A stretch of DNA of 64,000 nucleotides, from contig CM047426.1 in NCBI GenBank assembly GCA_026168455.1, positions 68,105,342-68,169,341 on the forward strand, read 5' to 3'. Source of the DNA: Theocolax elegans (lineage: Eukaryota; Arthropoda; Insecta; Hymenoptera; Cerocephalidae). Positions 1 through 11,489 of the stretch are shown one piece after another. Within the stretch, counting starts at the first letter, position 1. Each line of letters starts with the position of its first letter. The translations under genes and the position numbers were made by a program. Under the pieces are notes generated by a model. That model ran no database searches and had not been told where the DNA came from. It saw only the letters and a list, made by a program, of their open reading frames with translations.

Positions 1-2941
1 GGCCTGCTCTGTTCGTAAAACCATCTCTTTTAGGATTGTTTCTAAGTCTGAGAATTTGGATATTAATTCAACGGAGTATCTTTTTCTTGAGTTGACTCCT
101 TGTTCTAATCAGAGGATTCTTGTTGCATCAGTTTATCGTCGTCCTAAGGGCCACGTTTTGTGTGGTTTGTTTCAAGCCCTTGGAGATCTGATTCATTTAT
201 ATTCTGATATCATTTTGGCTGGAGATTTCAACTCTGATTTAACTAATGATAATTATTATTCATGCCACTTTAGAGGTTTGATTTGCGATCTAAATTTGTA
301 TTTGGTCCCATTTGGTCCAACGCATCATCGGGACTTTTCAAACACATGGTTGGATGCGACCATTGTTGATTCCAAGGATAAAATAATGGGATTTCGTAAG
401 TCTTTAATGCCGTTCATTAATTGTCATGATTATCTGATCTGAGATTACTTATTGGAACAACCTATTAAACCTCATTTTTCATTGCTATCTCGTAAATTTA
501 CTGGTTTTAATCCCGATTCTTTCTCTATTGAGTTGCAATCTTATCTTGCTGATAATTCACTTTTGGATGTGGATGCTTCTACAGATTTAAATATAATTTT
601 AGATGTCTTTAGAGCTGGAGCTATTGGTTTGCTTGATGCTCATGCACCTGTCCAAGCTCGAACGATAAAAAGAAGACCGGCTCCGTGGTTTACACCTGAT
701 TTGAGGGCAAAATGTAAAATTCGCGATCACTTGTACAAGAGCTCTCGTAGGAAACGCAGCAGCGCTCTACTTCTCCAATATAAGGTTCTGCGTAAGCAAC
801 TTAAGATCGACATTAAAGAGGCTCGCAATTTGTACCTAATTAATGCCTTGAGTATCGCGGCTGATTCTGCCGATTATTGGAAATTACTGCGTAATCATGG
901 TTTGACTAAACCTAAGCCTGAGTCTCCTCTGCATCACTTTAACGCCGACGATCTTAATAAATATTACTCCATGATTGCTTCCTGTCATCCATCATGCTTG
1001 TTATTACGATTTGAAGAAATTATAGGCGGTGCAAATGATAAAAATACTGTATATTTTTCATTTCATCGCGTCGATTACGCAACAGTCCTTTCGTCCATGA
1101 AGGTTTGTTTGCCTAAATCTAGGAGTTGAAGTTGCGATGGTCTGTCTTTGGCGTTTTTTGCTGATGTATTACCTAGTATTGTGCCATTTTTTGTTAACTT
1201 ATTCAATGGATCGATTGACTCTGGGGTTTATCCATCTCTCTGGAAGAAGTCACTAGTGGTACCTTTGTCGAAAATAAGTACACCAAATTCTTTGGCCGAC
1301 ACCCGCCCTATCGCGCAGCTTCCTCATTTCGCTAAGGTATTCGATTCCATCATTACGAGCCAGTTGGTGAATCATCTTGAATCCACATTTTCGCTCTCCC
1401 CTTATCAGTCCGGTTTCCGAAGTGGCTATAGCACCCAGGCTGATTTATTAAATACCACTGACGATATTCGCCTTGGATTTGAGAACGGTATGGTGACCTT
1501 TATGGTGCTTTTCGATATGAGTAAGGCTTTTGATACATTGGACCACTCATTACTTTTATCTAGGCTTAAGAATTTAAAATTTTCTCCGTCGGCCTTGAGA
1601 TGGATTTATTCTTATTTGACTGGCCGTACTCAGGCTGTGCTCAACCTTGATAATACTATATCTGATTACCTTCCTATTACATCTGGAATGCCTCAAGGAT
1701 CTTCCCTTGGCCCTATTATTTTCTTGATCTTCATTAACTGTATTGTCACAGTCCTCAAGCATTCCAAATATATGTTATTTGCGGATGATTTGAAGATTTA
1801 CATCCAATGTAAACTCTCTCGTATTAATGAGACGATTGCTGACTTAAATAACGATATTCATTCGATTGTTAATTGGGTGGCTGATAATGGCTTGAAACTA
1901 AACATAGATAAAACCAAGGCTATTCTTTTCGCCTCTGCCCAAATGTCTCTGCGTCTAAGAGACTTTGATATGCCTCCAATTTTACTTCAGGGCACTCAGA
2001 TTCCATTATCGGGTTCGGTTAAAAGTTTGGGTGTTACTTTATCTGGTGATCTTTCGTGGAATGCGCATGTGGCGCGGGTGTCTTCTAATGTCCATGGTGT
2101 TTTATATCGGCTACGCTATAGAGGTTATCGCTTGCCTGTGAAAGCTCGTTTATTGCTTGTGTAAGCGTTAGTCGTACCTCACCTCGATTATGCTTGTTTT
2201 GTATATAATAGTCTTCCATCATATCTTGAAGTGAAGCTTCAAAGGCTGTGTAATACCATCATACGCTTTGTCTATCATTTGAAGAGAGATACAGCCTTAC
2301 AACCTTATTACGATCGATTAGGTTGGTTTTCCCTAAAGAGTCGGCGTAAATACTTTCTTGACATCTTTATGTACAAACTATTATCATCGCAGAGACCTAG
2401 TTATTTGTATGATAGATTAACTTTTATTACCGATAATAATCATAGATCGCAACGCCTGGATGACATTTTTATTATACCTCTCGGCAGTAGAGATTCGTAT
2501 AAGTCGTCCTTTATATTGTCTGGCATGCGACTATGGAACGGGTTGCCACGAGGAGTTAGGGATAGTCCTAGCCTGTCCACCTTTAGATATAGCCTGCTCA
2601 ATTTTCTGCATAGCGCCGATACTGATAGTGTTTGATTCCTGTCATATGATTATTAGGTTTTATTATATGAAGTGTTAGCAGTTTTGCGTGATCGGTTTGA
2701 GTTGGGTCTGTGTAATTTCTTTAAATTTGAAGAAAAGAAAGAAATCTGTTTGTATTCTTCGTTGATTTGATTTATTATTTATTATTTGATCAATTATTTT
2801 TTGCGTTATTATATTTTGCTATTTTTGGTTTGTTATTATTTATACTTTTAATGCGCATTATTTAGAATTATAAATGTACCTTCTTAGTGCCATTCGGTCG
2901 ACACACGACTTTGGCAAAAATAAATTTTGTTATCAATCAAT

Positions 2942-2944
<3 letters not shown>
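1..2944 (+). mobile_element. LINE A, 5'-cut by window edge
   Basis: This is the 3' part of a non-LTR retrotransposon. It carries an apurinic-type endonuclease, a reverse transcriptase with an FADD box, a C-terminal domain, about 300 bp of AT-rich 3' UTR and a terminal run of ATCA/CAAT units that passes straight into a CT microsatellite. An AATAAA-like hexamer lies about 20 bp before the end. The 5' end lies outside the window. RT style (FADDLKIY, conserved thumb and C-terminal blocks) fits the jockey/CR1 superfamily; I cannot fix the clade. It is the best preserved of the LINE copies here. Confidence 0.93.
2..2635 (+). pseudogene. LINE A endonuclease-reverse transcriptase ORF with three in-frame stops
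   Basis: One continuous reading frame runs from the window edge to 2635 and is interrupted only by TGA at 440-442, TGA at 1127-1129 and TAA at 2162-2164. Domains in order are: endonuclease (VYRRP near 145, GDFN near 223-235, a final C-H-D in place of S-D-H near 420); linker (452-1129); RT fingers and palm (1148-2164), with AFDTLDH near 1527, GMPQGSSLGP near 1687 and FADD near 1779-1790; and thumb plus C-terminal domain (2165-2635) with an HLDYAC block. There are no frameshifts. Each stop can be explained by a single C-to-T change (CGA or CAA), so decay is recent or the source copy was intact until recently. The stops make it non-autonomous as it stands. It would encode the ORF2-type protein that nicks DNA and primes reverse transcription from the nick. 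Confidence 0.93.
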
Positions 2945-2987
<43 letters not shown>

Positions 2988-2994
2988 TTCTCTC
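2945..2994. repeat. (CT)n microsatellite at LINE A 3' junction
   Basis: About 19 uninterrupted CT dinucleotides plus a degenerate tail. It abuts the 3' end of LINE A directly. The same arrangement, as GA on the plus strand, recurs at the 3' ends of LINE C and LINE D. Confidence 0.95.
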
Positions 2995-4263
2995 GTCGAG
3001 ATGTCAAAGGTCGGCTTGCTAGTATAGGATATGGGCGAATATGAAATCTTTACCTTGCAATAGTATCTGCATTGCAGTACAATAAAAAATACCGAAACGG
3101 AATAATGTGAGGTATTAGAAATAATTACGTAAATAAATAATTTTAATTAGTAACTTTTCGAAAAAGTATTCACCTGAAACTAGCTCCCTCTCGTGGCCAC
3201 GTTTGAACTTCTTCTATAAGTTTTTACTTCTGTACGCGCTCTCTCACGGGCTGGAAAGCATTGTTTCTCTTTCTATCTCATGCCTTTCCTATACTATCTC
3301 TATCTCATTTTGTTTGAAGTTGACTATATATATCAAAAGGGAGAAGACGAAAATTGAGGAAAGGAAATCAGCAAGCAATATCTTTGGCATTGGTTTTCTT
3401 GATTGTGCGTAAATGAATTCGTGTAAAACTTGTTGTACAGTAAAGATTAATAAATAAGGAACGTAATGCGTGGCCAATAGCACAAATAAATAATGTAATA
3501 TTGAAGTGGTTAAAAAGTAAAAATTTGGGGGGGCTAGTTAGTTGTATATAATGGCTCTCGCTCCTATACTTGCGTCAGGCGCTATCGCGCCTTTTGATAT
3601 GCAACCTGTTTTACATTAGTTACATTCGTTTTACACCTACACTTAAAATACTACATTAATACTGCTGTTATTTATATATTTGATTTAAAACAAATGAACC
3701 TTATATATCAATGTTGAATAATACTTTGCCATTTGCGAGATAAATTGCATACCACCCAGTGTCGGAACGTGAGAAGCTTTTTTTAACTTTTTTAAAACGT
3801 TTTTAAAACGGTTATAAAACGCTGTGAAAATAATTTAATACTCTTATGTTCTCAATATCAAAACGTTTTCCTTATATAAAAAAGTAATTGCCGGATGTTG
3901 TGAAGCCAAGTGAAACAGCTATGTGATTGGTTTAGGTTTTGCGCATGCGTCTAAAACATTGTAGGTTACATTTGGCAACGCGGGAAAATCATAATATTTG
4001 AATTTTTTTGACAAAATCGGAGTATAATAATAAATCATGAATAAATATATTATTAAATATTGATTTTTTTAGTAAATAAGACAGCATAATATTTAAAATT
4101 ATCACTGTTAAAAATCGCTAGAGCACGCGGAGCTTAATTCTAAAATAATAATACCATAAAATACCCTTTAAAGGTTAATTCTAGTAATGGTAAATTATGC
4201 TACTAGTGCGTAAAATGCGATTTTACGCACTCGGTGGAGCCCCCCGCGCAAAAATAGATAAAT
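2995..4263. other. AT-rich spacer, no gene
   Basis: No convincing coding region. Near 3770-3830 there is a run of TTTAAAACG-type repeats that resembles the reverse complement of 5640-5670. It may be the outer end of a larger inverted-repeat element enclosing the foldback that follows. A small hairpin with a 10-bp stem (TGCGTAAAA arms) lies at 4207-4231. Otherwise I see nothing. Confidence 0.5.
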
Positions 4264-5177
4264 TCATAAAAAGTTTGTATACATTTATCCAATGACACAA
4301 TCCTGAACTTCATTCATGATTGCGCTAAAGTTCAACCAAAGTTTATAAATAATTTAAAAACAGCACCAGCCAAACTTTATATAAACTTTATATTGATACA
4401 TAAAAATGGGGTGTTTTAATCTGTATATAATTTATATATTATATTACATATAATATGCTTAATATATTATTTACAAATTGTAAATATTAATTCTGAGGAT
4501 TTTAAAGAGAAAAAAGTAATGTTAAATGTTACCCAATCTATGTACATTTGAAAAAAATCATTCATATATGTTTTTCAAAATTTAACGTAGAGGTTAATCA
4601 TCAGCATCGGAGTTGCCTTCGCAGGGCCGTTCAACTCGGCGTTGATAGTTAGACTGACGAAATACCGTTAAACAACATTTTTAGTAACTACCAATAAACA
4701 AGAAGTCAATTGTTTACTGGTTGCCAATAGACGTTTATAAAAATATCTTGACGACTAAAAAATAAATGATTTCTTGTTTATTGATTACTAAGAAATTGGA
4801 TATGTGTTAGTCTAACCCTCAACGCCGACTTGAACGGTCCTACGACAGCAACTCCGATACTGATGATTAACCTTTACGTCAAATTTTGATAAACATATAT
4901 GAATGCTTTTTTTCAGATGTACATAGATTGGGTAACATTTAACATTACATTTTTCTTTTTAAAATCCTCAGAATCATGTATATAAATTTATATATAAAAT
5001 TATATACAGATTAGAAAACCCAATTTTTATATATCAATATAAAGTTTAAATAAAATTAATATAAAGTTTAGCTGATGCTGTTTTTAAATTATTTATAAAC
5101 TTTAGCTGAATTTTAGCACAATCATGAATAACGTTCAGGATTGTGCTATTGGATAATTGTACAAACTTTATATGAAC
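4264..5177. mobile_element. Foldback element 1, about 0.9 kb palindrome
   Basis: The left half (4264-4730) is closely matched by the reverse complement of the right half (4734-5177). Examples are GGTTAATCATCAG at 4592 against its complement ending at 4872, and ATCCAATGACACAATCC at 4286 against its complement near 5139-5156. The arms are about 450 bp with almost no spacer. No ORF of useful length. Transcription through it would give a very long hairpin RNA. I infer a foldback-type DNA element or long-TIR MITE; no target duplication is obvious. Confidence 0.85.
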
Positions 5178-5203
5178 CTAGACATCATATCAAGTTCATT
5201 ATT

Positions 5204-5358
5204 CGATTCCCGGCCCGGCCAATTGATACAAGCACCACTGGGGAATGTATTTTCAACAAGTGCTTTCTTAACAAAGACATCGTATGACCTCCGTCGCTGA
5301 TTAACACCGATTTGGGAGCATAAAAAGAGCGTCGTTAAAATTATAAAAAAGAAAAAAA
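5204..5358 (+). mobile_element. tRNA-derived SINE, 5' truncated
   Basis: Shares the body of the SINE at 7381-7593 from just before the B box (CGATTCCCGGCC) through the CACCACTGGGGAATGTATTT segment to GAGCATAAAAAGAGCG and an A-rich tail. The tRNA-like head with the A box is missing. Confidence 0.85.
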
Positions 5359-5888
5359 ATATTAAGTTTATTTGAATTTAACTATTTTTAAGCGCCCCCC
5401 CCCTTCCTCGAAAATAAGCTCGTACGTTCGTAATAAAAATTATAATAAATATAGCACTGCGTATGCAATAAACAATTAAGTGATTGTAGATGTCAGTGGC
5501 TATAGATGATTTTAAGCTTGTTTTGTATTAAGTTTATCAATTATATATTTTTATTATTTTACGCATACTGTACGTAGTATTTAATATTTCATCATACTTA
5601 ATAGCACTCAAAATGATGCGTAAAATCGCATATAACGTTCAATAAAAACGTTTAAAAAACGTTTCGTGCTGTTCGGGATATTAATTACTTCTACTAGTTA
5701 TTACTGTTACTACTACTGAAACAATCATTTCGAAAAATGTTGCGAATAATTTATTGCGCACAGTTAAATACATTTTATAATTAACATTTCACTAATCACT
5801 AATCATTTTAAAATATGTACATTAATTTAAGAAAAAATAATAAAAATCCTAATGAAAATGTGAAATTGTTGTTACCAATAAAATTTAT
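5359..5888. other. AT-rich spacer, no gene
   Basis: No coding signal. It holds a poly-C run near 5396-5403 and a TGCGTAAAATCGCA segment near 5616 that echoes the small hairpin at 4207. Confidence 0.5.
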
Positions 5889-6003
5889 TATGAAACCTGC
5901 GATGGCTCGGTCGGTTGGGGCGCCGGGCTCGTAATCTGGAGAGCGCAGGTTTGATTCCCGGCCCCGGCCGATTGATGCAAGCATCACTAGAGAATGTAAA
6001 GAA
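5889..6003 (+). mobile_element. tRNA-derived SINE, 3' truncated
   Basis: The tRNA-like head starts at CCTGCGATGGCTCGGTCGG (A box within it). An anticodon-arm-like stretch GGGCTCGTAATCTGG and a B box (GGTTTGATTCCC) follow, then the SINE body up to the CACTAGAGAATG segment. The sequence then changes to an unrelated repeat, so the 3' half is lost or replaced. Confidence 0.85.
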
Positions 6004-6007
6004 TGTA

Positions 6008-6470
6008 AGGAACTGGAGATCATAACTTAGACGCCTGTCGCAAGAACAAATGCGACGGCAACTAGATCTTTTGCGGCTACATATATAGAGGAACACGACA
6101 ATGTCTTCAACGAGTATAATCGTCTCCATCTAGCGGTGGGAAAGACCACCATTCAGAGTGCGACGAATTAGACAGAGTCGTAGTTTTATTGAACAAATAT
6201 GAATTTAACGTCCGGTGATAATTTATATAATAAATTTATCGGTATTTCCGAACTAAATGATTTATTTTTGGAATAAAGCAGGCCCATTGTACCGCTTGTC
6301 CACTATGGTTGGTGAAATTTTCCAGAATAAAAACCTTTTCAAAAATTGAAACAAAAAAATTTTTTAAAGGCAGTCCTCATCGATTCCTAGTCTGAACTCC
6401 TCAGTAAGGAACTGGAGATCATACATTAGGCGCCTGTCGCTTGATGAACTACGACGGCAACAAGATGTTT
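6008..6470 (+). repeat. Two diverged copies of an unclassified repeat segment
   Basis: The motif TAAGGAACTGGAGATCAT followed by CGCCTGTCGC and a CGACGGCAAC block occurs at about 6008-6073 and again at about 6405-6464, in the same orientation and about 395 bp apart. The sequence between (6130-6400) shows no coding potential. I cannot assign a family. Confidence 0.5.
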
Positions 6471-6569
6471 TCGGAAACATATACATATGGGAAGTCTACG
6501 TTTAGAAAAATATTATTAAACTATTCTAAGACATTCATTCAACTTTTAGACAAAGCAGATTTTGTAGGT

Positions 6570-6750
6570 TGTTTTTCAACGTTGCTTAGACGTTGTTTCA
6601 CCGTTGGTTTCCACCCATCGCGGCAACTTACAAAATATTAGCGGACATCTCCCTCGTTGTAGCAACGTTTTCCAACGTTGCAGTGACTCTCATAACAACG
6701 TTGGAATGTTGCTAAGATAACGTTACCACAACGTTGTCATGAGGTCATGA
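6570..6750. repeat. Cluster of AACGTT palindromes
   Basis: CAACGTTG-like motifs or close variants occur about eight times in 180 bp (for example near 6578, 6664, 6674, 6697 and 6733), on both sides of short unique spacers. The remaining sequence up to the SINE at 7370 is AT-rich with loosely repeated TTTATC/GAATGAT motifs (6880-7120) and no gene. Confidence 0.5.
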
Positions 6751-7380
6751 GGTTATGTAAGCAAAAGATGTGAGTTTACTTATCCTGTTTGACTTATTAT
6801 AAATAAATATATTCATAATTTATTATAGATATAAAGATTTATCAGAAGCAGAAATTTCGTAGTAAATTTGAGTCATATTTATCTGAATGTATCTTAAGTT
6901 ATAACAATTATCAATATGTCGAATGATACAGGTACGTTTATAAATGTCTCGATTTATCCTTATTTATCCAAAATATGTCTATTTATCTCGAATGATTCCT
7001 ATTATACTCGATTCATTCAGAATTATTTAAAATTATTAATATGCTTCTAGATTCATCATAAACTCTCCAAAATTATTTCAAATCATTCCGAGCTATCCCG
7101 AATTGTAGCAACTTTTTGCCAAATGATACTGATTTTAAGGTTAGTTTTCAGACGCCGATCAAACTTTAGTATAGTATATGTAATAATTTAGAATATATTA
7201 GATGCAGACTATATCTAATACCTGGTAGAAAATAAAGCAGTGAAGCTGCTGAGTAGACTAGTCTCTAGCTAAGATCAACTGGGTAGTGTCGCTGATTTGT
7301 CACTAGAGAAGCACTTTATAAGAATCGATATGAATCAAAATTAATATGTGATTTGTAAAAATGACCTACAAAACTGTTCA

Positions 7381-7593
7381 GGAGGCCTGCGATGGCTCGG
7401 TCGGTAGGGCGTCGGGCTCGTAATCTGGAGGTCCTAGGTTCGATTCCCGATTGATGCAAGCACCACTGGCGAATGTATTTTCACCAAGTGCTTTCTTCAC
7501 CAAGACATTGTATGACCTCCGTCGCTGATTAGCACCGGTTTGAGAGCATAAAAAGAGCGACGTTAAAATAATAATAAAAAAAAAAAAAAAAAA
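7381..7593 (+). mobile_element. Full-length tRNA-derived SINE with target duplication
   Basis: The head contains a Pol III A box (TGGCTCGGTCGGT), an anticodon-arm-like GGGCTCGTAATCTGG that folds with wobble pairs around a CGT triplet (Thr- or Met-like tRNA origin), and a B box (GGTTCGATTCCC). A unique body ends in GAGCATAAAAAGAGCGACG and a poly(A) tail. The element is flanked by an 11-bp direct repeat AAAACTGTTCA at 7370-7380 and 7590-7600, so this is a clean, young LINE-mobilised insertion. It is the reference copy for the family in this window (others at 5204, 5889 and 13093). Confidence 0.93.
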
Positions 7594-7600
7594 ACTGTTC

Positions 7601-8160
7601 ACGAAATCGTTTTTCTGCCCTGAAAGTTTAAATTAATGTATAGATAGAAACATCACTCTTCTAAACATAATGAATGCTAAAAAATCTGACGAAAATTACG
7701 CGTCGACTAGCCACACGGAAAACAAATCTAACCTCTGTAGTACAAAGCATCTTCCTCGTACAGTGTAGGTATGCTATTACTTTCGTAGTACGTCAATTTA
7801 AACCGTGCGCGTGTGAATTTGTGACGTTAAAAGTATATTACATTGTTTACTTTCAATGTTAGTTCCAAAGTAAATATTAGCGGAACCTTTAATTGTAAAG
7901 GACCTATACTCCATTGGTATATGAATTGTGCAATTGAAATAGTTAGTCCGTTCCGTTGTAAGCGACCTATACCTCAGCGGGAGACGAGCTTTACAACTGT
8001 AGGTAGTGCGAGTATTAAACCAAATCATGTAATATAAATATCTTATCCATAACATATCACTAGATAGTCTAGGGTATCACCTTTTAAATCATAGTTCATA
8101 TTCAGTCACATTAACATTTATAGCTTAGAAACTACAATTTCGCTTTCCTCGTCCTCATAT
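7601..8160. other. Non-coding spacer with a short direct repeat
   Basis: No gene seen. TTGTAA-N-GACCTATAC followed by a similar A/T-rich block occurs twice (about 7893 and 7957), 64 bp apart. An 85-codon open frame on the minus strand across this segment has no recognisable features. Confidence 0.4.
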
Positions 8161-8169
8161 GTAAATAAT

Positions 8170-9770
8170 TTCACAAAGCTCGACAAGCTTAATACGATTC
8201 ATGTAGATTCTGCCTTAGAGAATCACTCTCATTTAACCTTCATTACTCACTCCTCATTTGACGATCATTACTCATTAACCTTTTCTTTTGATCCATCTGT
8301 TCACCTCTTTAATATCATTTTTCACTTCAACAATTCTATCCTCTCGACTTTTGATTCTCTGACAGCTAATAGACTCCTTCTTGTCAAATCCTTGTTCAAA
8401 CCCTGGGTCACCCACAAGAGCAGGCTTATGATCAAAGATAGAAATGCTGCTTGCAACAAATATAAATTATCAGATGTGTCTTCAGTCTACTAGTCGCTTA
8501 AATCTCTGCGTAGCTGTGTCTCTAATGCCCTTCACTAAAAAAAATTCCGTTATCTAACAAATAAACCTAACAATGTATGTGATTTGACACAGATATAGGA
8601 AAACTCTTAAAAATATGGGCCTAGGTACCAGTTCCTGATCGCCACCTTTAATCTATTTTTCCATACATTATGTCTCTTTGACACATTTCTCTTTTCCTCA
8701 GTCACCACCAGGGAAATCCTGAAGATTATCTCAAGGGCCTCGTCTAAGGCAGTGGGTATCGATGGGATTTCAGTGAAAATGTTGAAAACGCTCGAATCAC
8801 AATTATCACCGTTTTTAGCAGACTTATTCAATGATCTATTGGAAAAGGTAAGCTTTCCTGATTGCTGAAAACGAACACTTCTGCTCCTTCTAGCGAAGTC
8901 AAGCAGAATTAAATCGTGTTCTGACATCCGACCCATTGCGAAACTCGGTGAGCTTTCTAAAATTTTTGAACGGTTGGTCCACGAACAGCTCTTACTCCAT
9001 CTGGAAAACAACTTTTTACCCAGAGGGCACTTTTGGGAGTCATAGATGATACTCGCAGAACGATTAATGTTTGAAAGTTTACAATTTACTCCTGTTTGAC
9101 TTTTCCAAGGCGTTTGACACTGTGACGCACGGTCCTCTCTTACATAAGCTTTACAATCTAGGTTGGGCTCACGCGGTGTTGAACTGTTTTTATCGATATC
9201 TGGTGGGCCGCGCACAGGCGGTGGTTGATGAGATCGGTGGAACATCGGACTGGCTAGTGTAAGGTAGTGTAAGTTCGATATGTTTCCTATTTTCACTCTC
9301 CTCGATTTTGTAAACGACGGCTTTCTCTCAAACTTTAATTACAATACTTGCTTAACGTCTGTGTGAGATTTGTATGAGGCAATCTATCTAAGAGAGACCT
9401 CATAACCCCGTTTAAACTGTATCATTGCCCATAATTCACCTAATTTCTCTCAGATTACTTAATTCTACCTAGCAACACTTCATGCATCTCACGTACCTCC
9501 TTTCGTCATCCTACTAAATTTCTAACATTCCTTTCTCCTCACACTGAACAGATCTTTTCAAATCACGGCATCACAAATCATCAACCGGCTTCCCTTTACC
9601 TCATTTGATTGTTTTTCTATCACCGCATTCAAGTAATCATTGTATATTCTTTTGTATGGACTCGACCAGGCAGCATGGACAGCTAGAATATAGCCTGAAG
9701 GTATTGAGTCATAGTCTATCCCTCACCTCACTACACTTAGTTTATAAATACAAATGTACATCATTATTGT
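8170..9770 (+). pseudogene. LINE B, heavily decayed reverse transcriptase copy
   Basis: Plus-strand translation in shifting frames recovers blocks in LINE order: a pre-RT linker with KPWVTHKSR near 8396, an RT fingers block SSKAVGIDGISVKML near 8730-8780, DIRPIAKL near 8925, LLLFDFSKAFDTV near 9085-9125, and a C-terminal SFRHPTKF...YRLPF-like tail near 9498-9600. Stops and frameshifts are frequent, and the FADD region is not recognisable after 9300. It is far older than LINE A and does not end in a CT tract. The long open frame on the opposite strand at 8607-9296 is a shadow. Confidence 0.8.
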
Positions 9771-9964
9771 AGTTCAAACAGATGATATTGGATACTAAAT
9801 CTACTGTTAATGATACAGTTACAAAATAATGTTTAACCATATATAGTTTTGGGAATGAAAACTAAAAGTCCCACAGTATTCCTCATATATAGTTAACTAT
9901 ATATAAGAGTATTTCTTAAAAGAAATGCTATTTACGAACACAAAATTTTTTTAATTTTTAATTT

Positions 9965-10289
9965 TTAACCCTTCCACTGGTGCAGCCTGTTTTACTGCAC
10001 GTGCCAAAAATGGTAGGACAATAAACTAAAGTAATTATACGATTAACTATGAATATAAGGCTTTTGTGGACGCAGAATCGATTTTGATGGTTATGTTTGC
10101 GTCATTTTGAATTTTTTAATTCTGACCTTAGATTCGTAATCAGCAAACCCCAAAACTCTTACACACCGAAGTTGAAATTAATTGACTGAAAAATGCAGCA
10201 GTTATTCAATTTGATCATATATGATACATCGCCAGTTGTGGCACAACTTTTTTTGATCATATATGATACATTGCCAGTGAAAGGGTTAA
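9965..10289. mobile_element. piggyBac-type MITE with TTAA flanks
   Basis: The element is bounded by TTAA at 9965-9968 and TTAA at 10286-10289. Just inside are inverted ends CCCTTCCACTGG (left) and CCAGTGAAAGGG (right). TTAA target duplication with CCCTT-type termini is characteristic of the piggyBac superfamily. At 325 bp it has no transposase. Near the right end a segment TGATCATATATGATACAT is present twice (about 10219 and 10255), an internal duplication. Confidence 0.9.
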
Positions 10290-10546
10290 TGTTTTTACGA
10301 TACACTTACTTCATACGAAACATATGCACGTAAAACATCAAGTAGGTTGAGCTTAAATAATATATTATCAAGTTTAAATCGACCACTTTGTCAATGGATT
10401 GGACTTTTGTCCACTCCGTAGACTTAGCAATCTAATAAAACACGACATATTGTATATGATCGACTACTATGATTAAATGTAAATAATTTATTTTTTTCTT
10501 TTACTAATAAATTATTATTTAATATTAAAGTTTTATTTTTAATAAA
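10290..10546. other. AT-rich spacer
   Basis: No gene or repeat structure recognised. Confidence 0.4.
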
Positions 10547-11447
10547 TGTAACGGGGCGATCCTAGCTGGTGCTCCTCGACAAGCACCGCTGTCGATCTCA
10601 CTTATCTGCGTGGGCTACGTGCCGCGCTGCCGTGTCCCTCGATGCCGCGATATCGCGCACGGACGTTAGCCGTGGTGCAAACACGATATCCCGGTGATGC
10701 GTCGCTAACAACGATAGCGATTTTCTACCGCGAGGAGAATCGCCGGAACCGAGTCACACTCGGGACAGGGCGAATGGGAATATGCTTTCCGGATGCTCGA
10801 GCCTGTTGAAGTACACGATGCTCGGCCGCTCAGAATGCGCGCCAACTAGAAGTTTGACGCGCCCGCGGAGACGGCTGGGTAAGCGGGATAGGGATACGGG
10901 GTGTCGGAATTACTACGCGAGAGTATAATAGTTAATAAATTAAAACGTATATTCTAGGTGAAATTAAATATTTATATTATTTACATGCGCTCGGTTGCGC
11001 TACAAACTAATACGAGAAAAGATAATACGGTCGATTTCGGGGTCGTACGTAATAGCGCGGCGAGTTCGCGGTGCGCGGGAAATACGCGTTGATCGGCAAC
11101 CGTCCCGTGTTGCCTAACAGATTTACCGCGTGCGCGAGGAGGCCGAGTAGCGGATCGCGCCTTATACTTTTGGTGCTCGCTGTACTGTGCTCAGCTTATT
11201 ACGAGGAAGCTCAGCACCACGGAAAAATCAACGAAACTTACTTTGCGCAAGGGTGCGCCGGCGTGTACATCAGTTCCTCGCTCGCTCTCTCTTTCTCTCT
11301 CTGTCTTTCCTTCTCTCGCTCGCTCGCCGGCAGTGGTAGGACTTCCTCGAGCGTCGGGGAAGAGACACGGCGTCGACGTATCGTCCCAAGGATAATACCC
11401 TCGGCTCGGGCAGTGGGACAACACACGTGCACAAACGAATATCGCAC

Positions 11448-11489
<42 letters not shown>

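Noticed and set aside
8607..9296. 229-codon open frame on the minus strand
   Set aside because: Antisense to the LINE B reverse transcriptase, which is recognisable on the plus strand; a shadow frame without domains.
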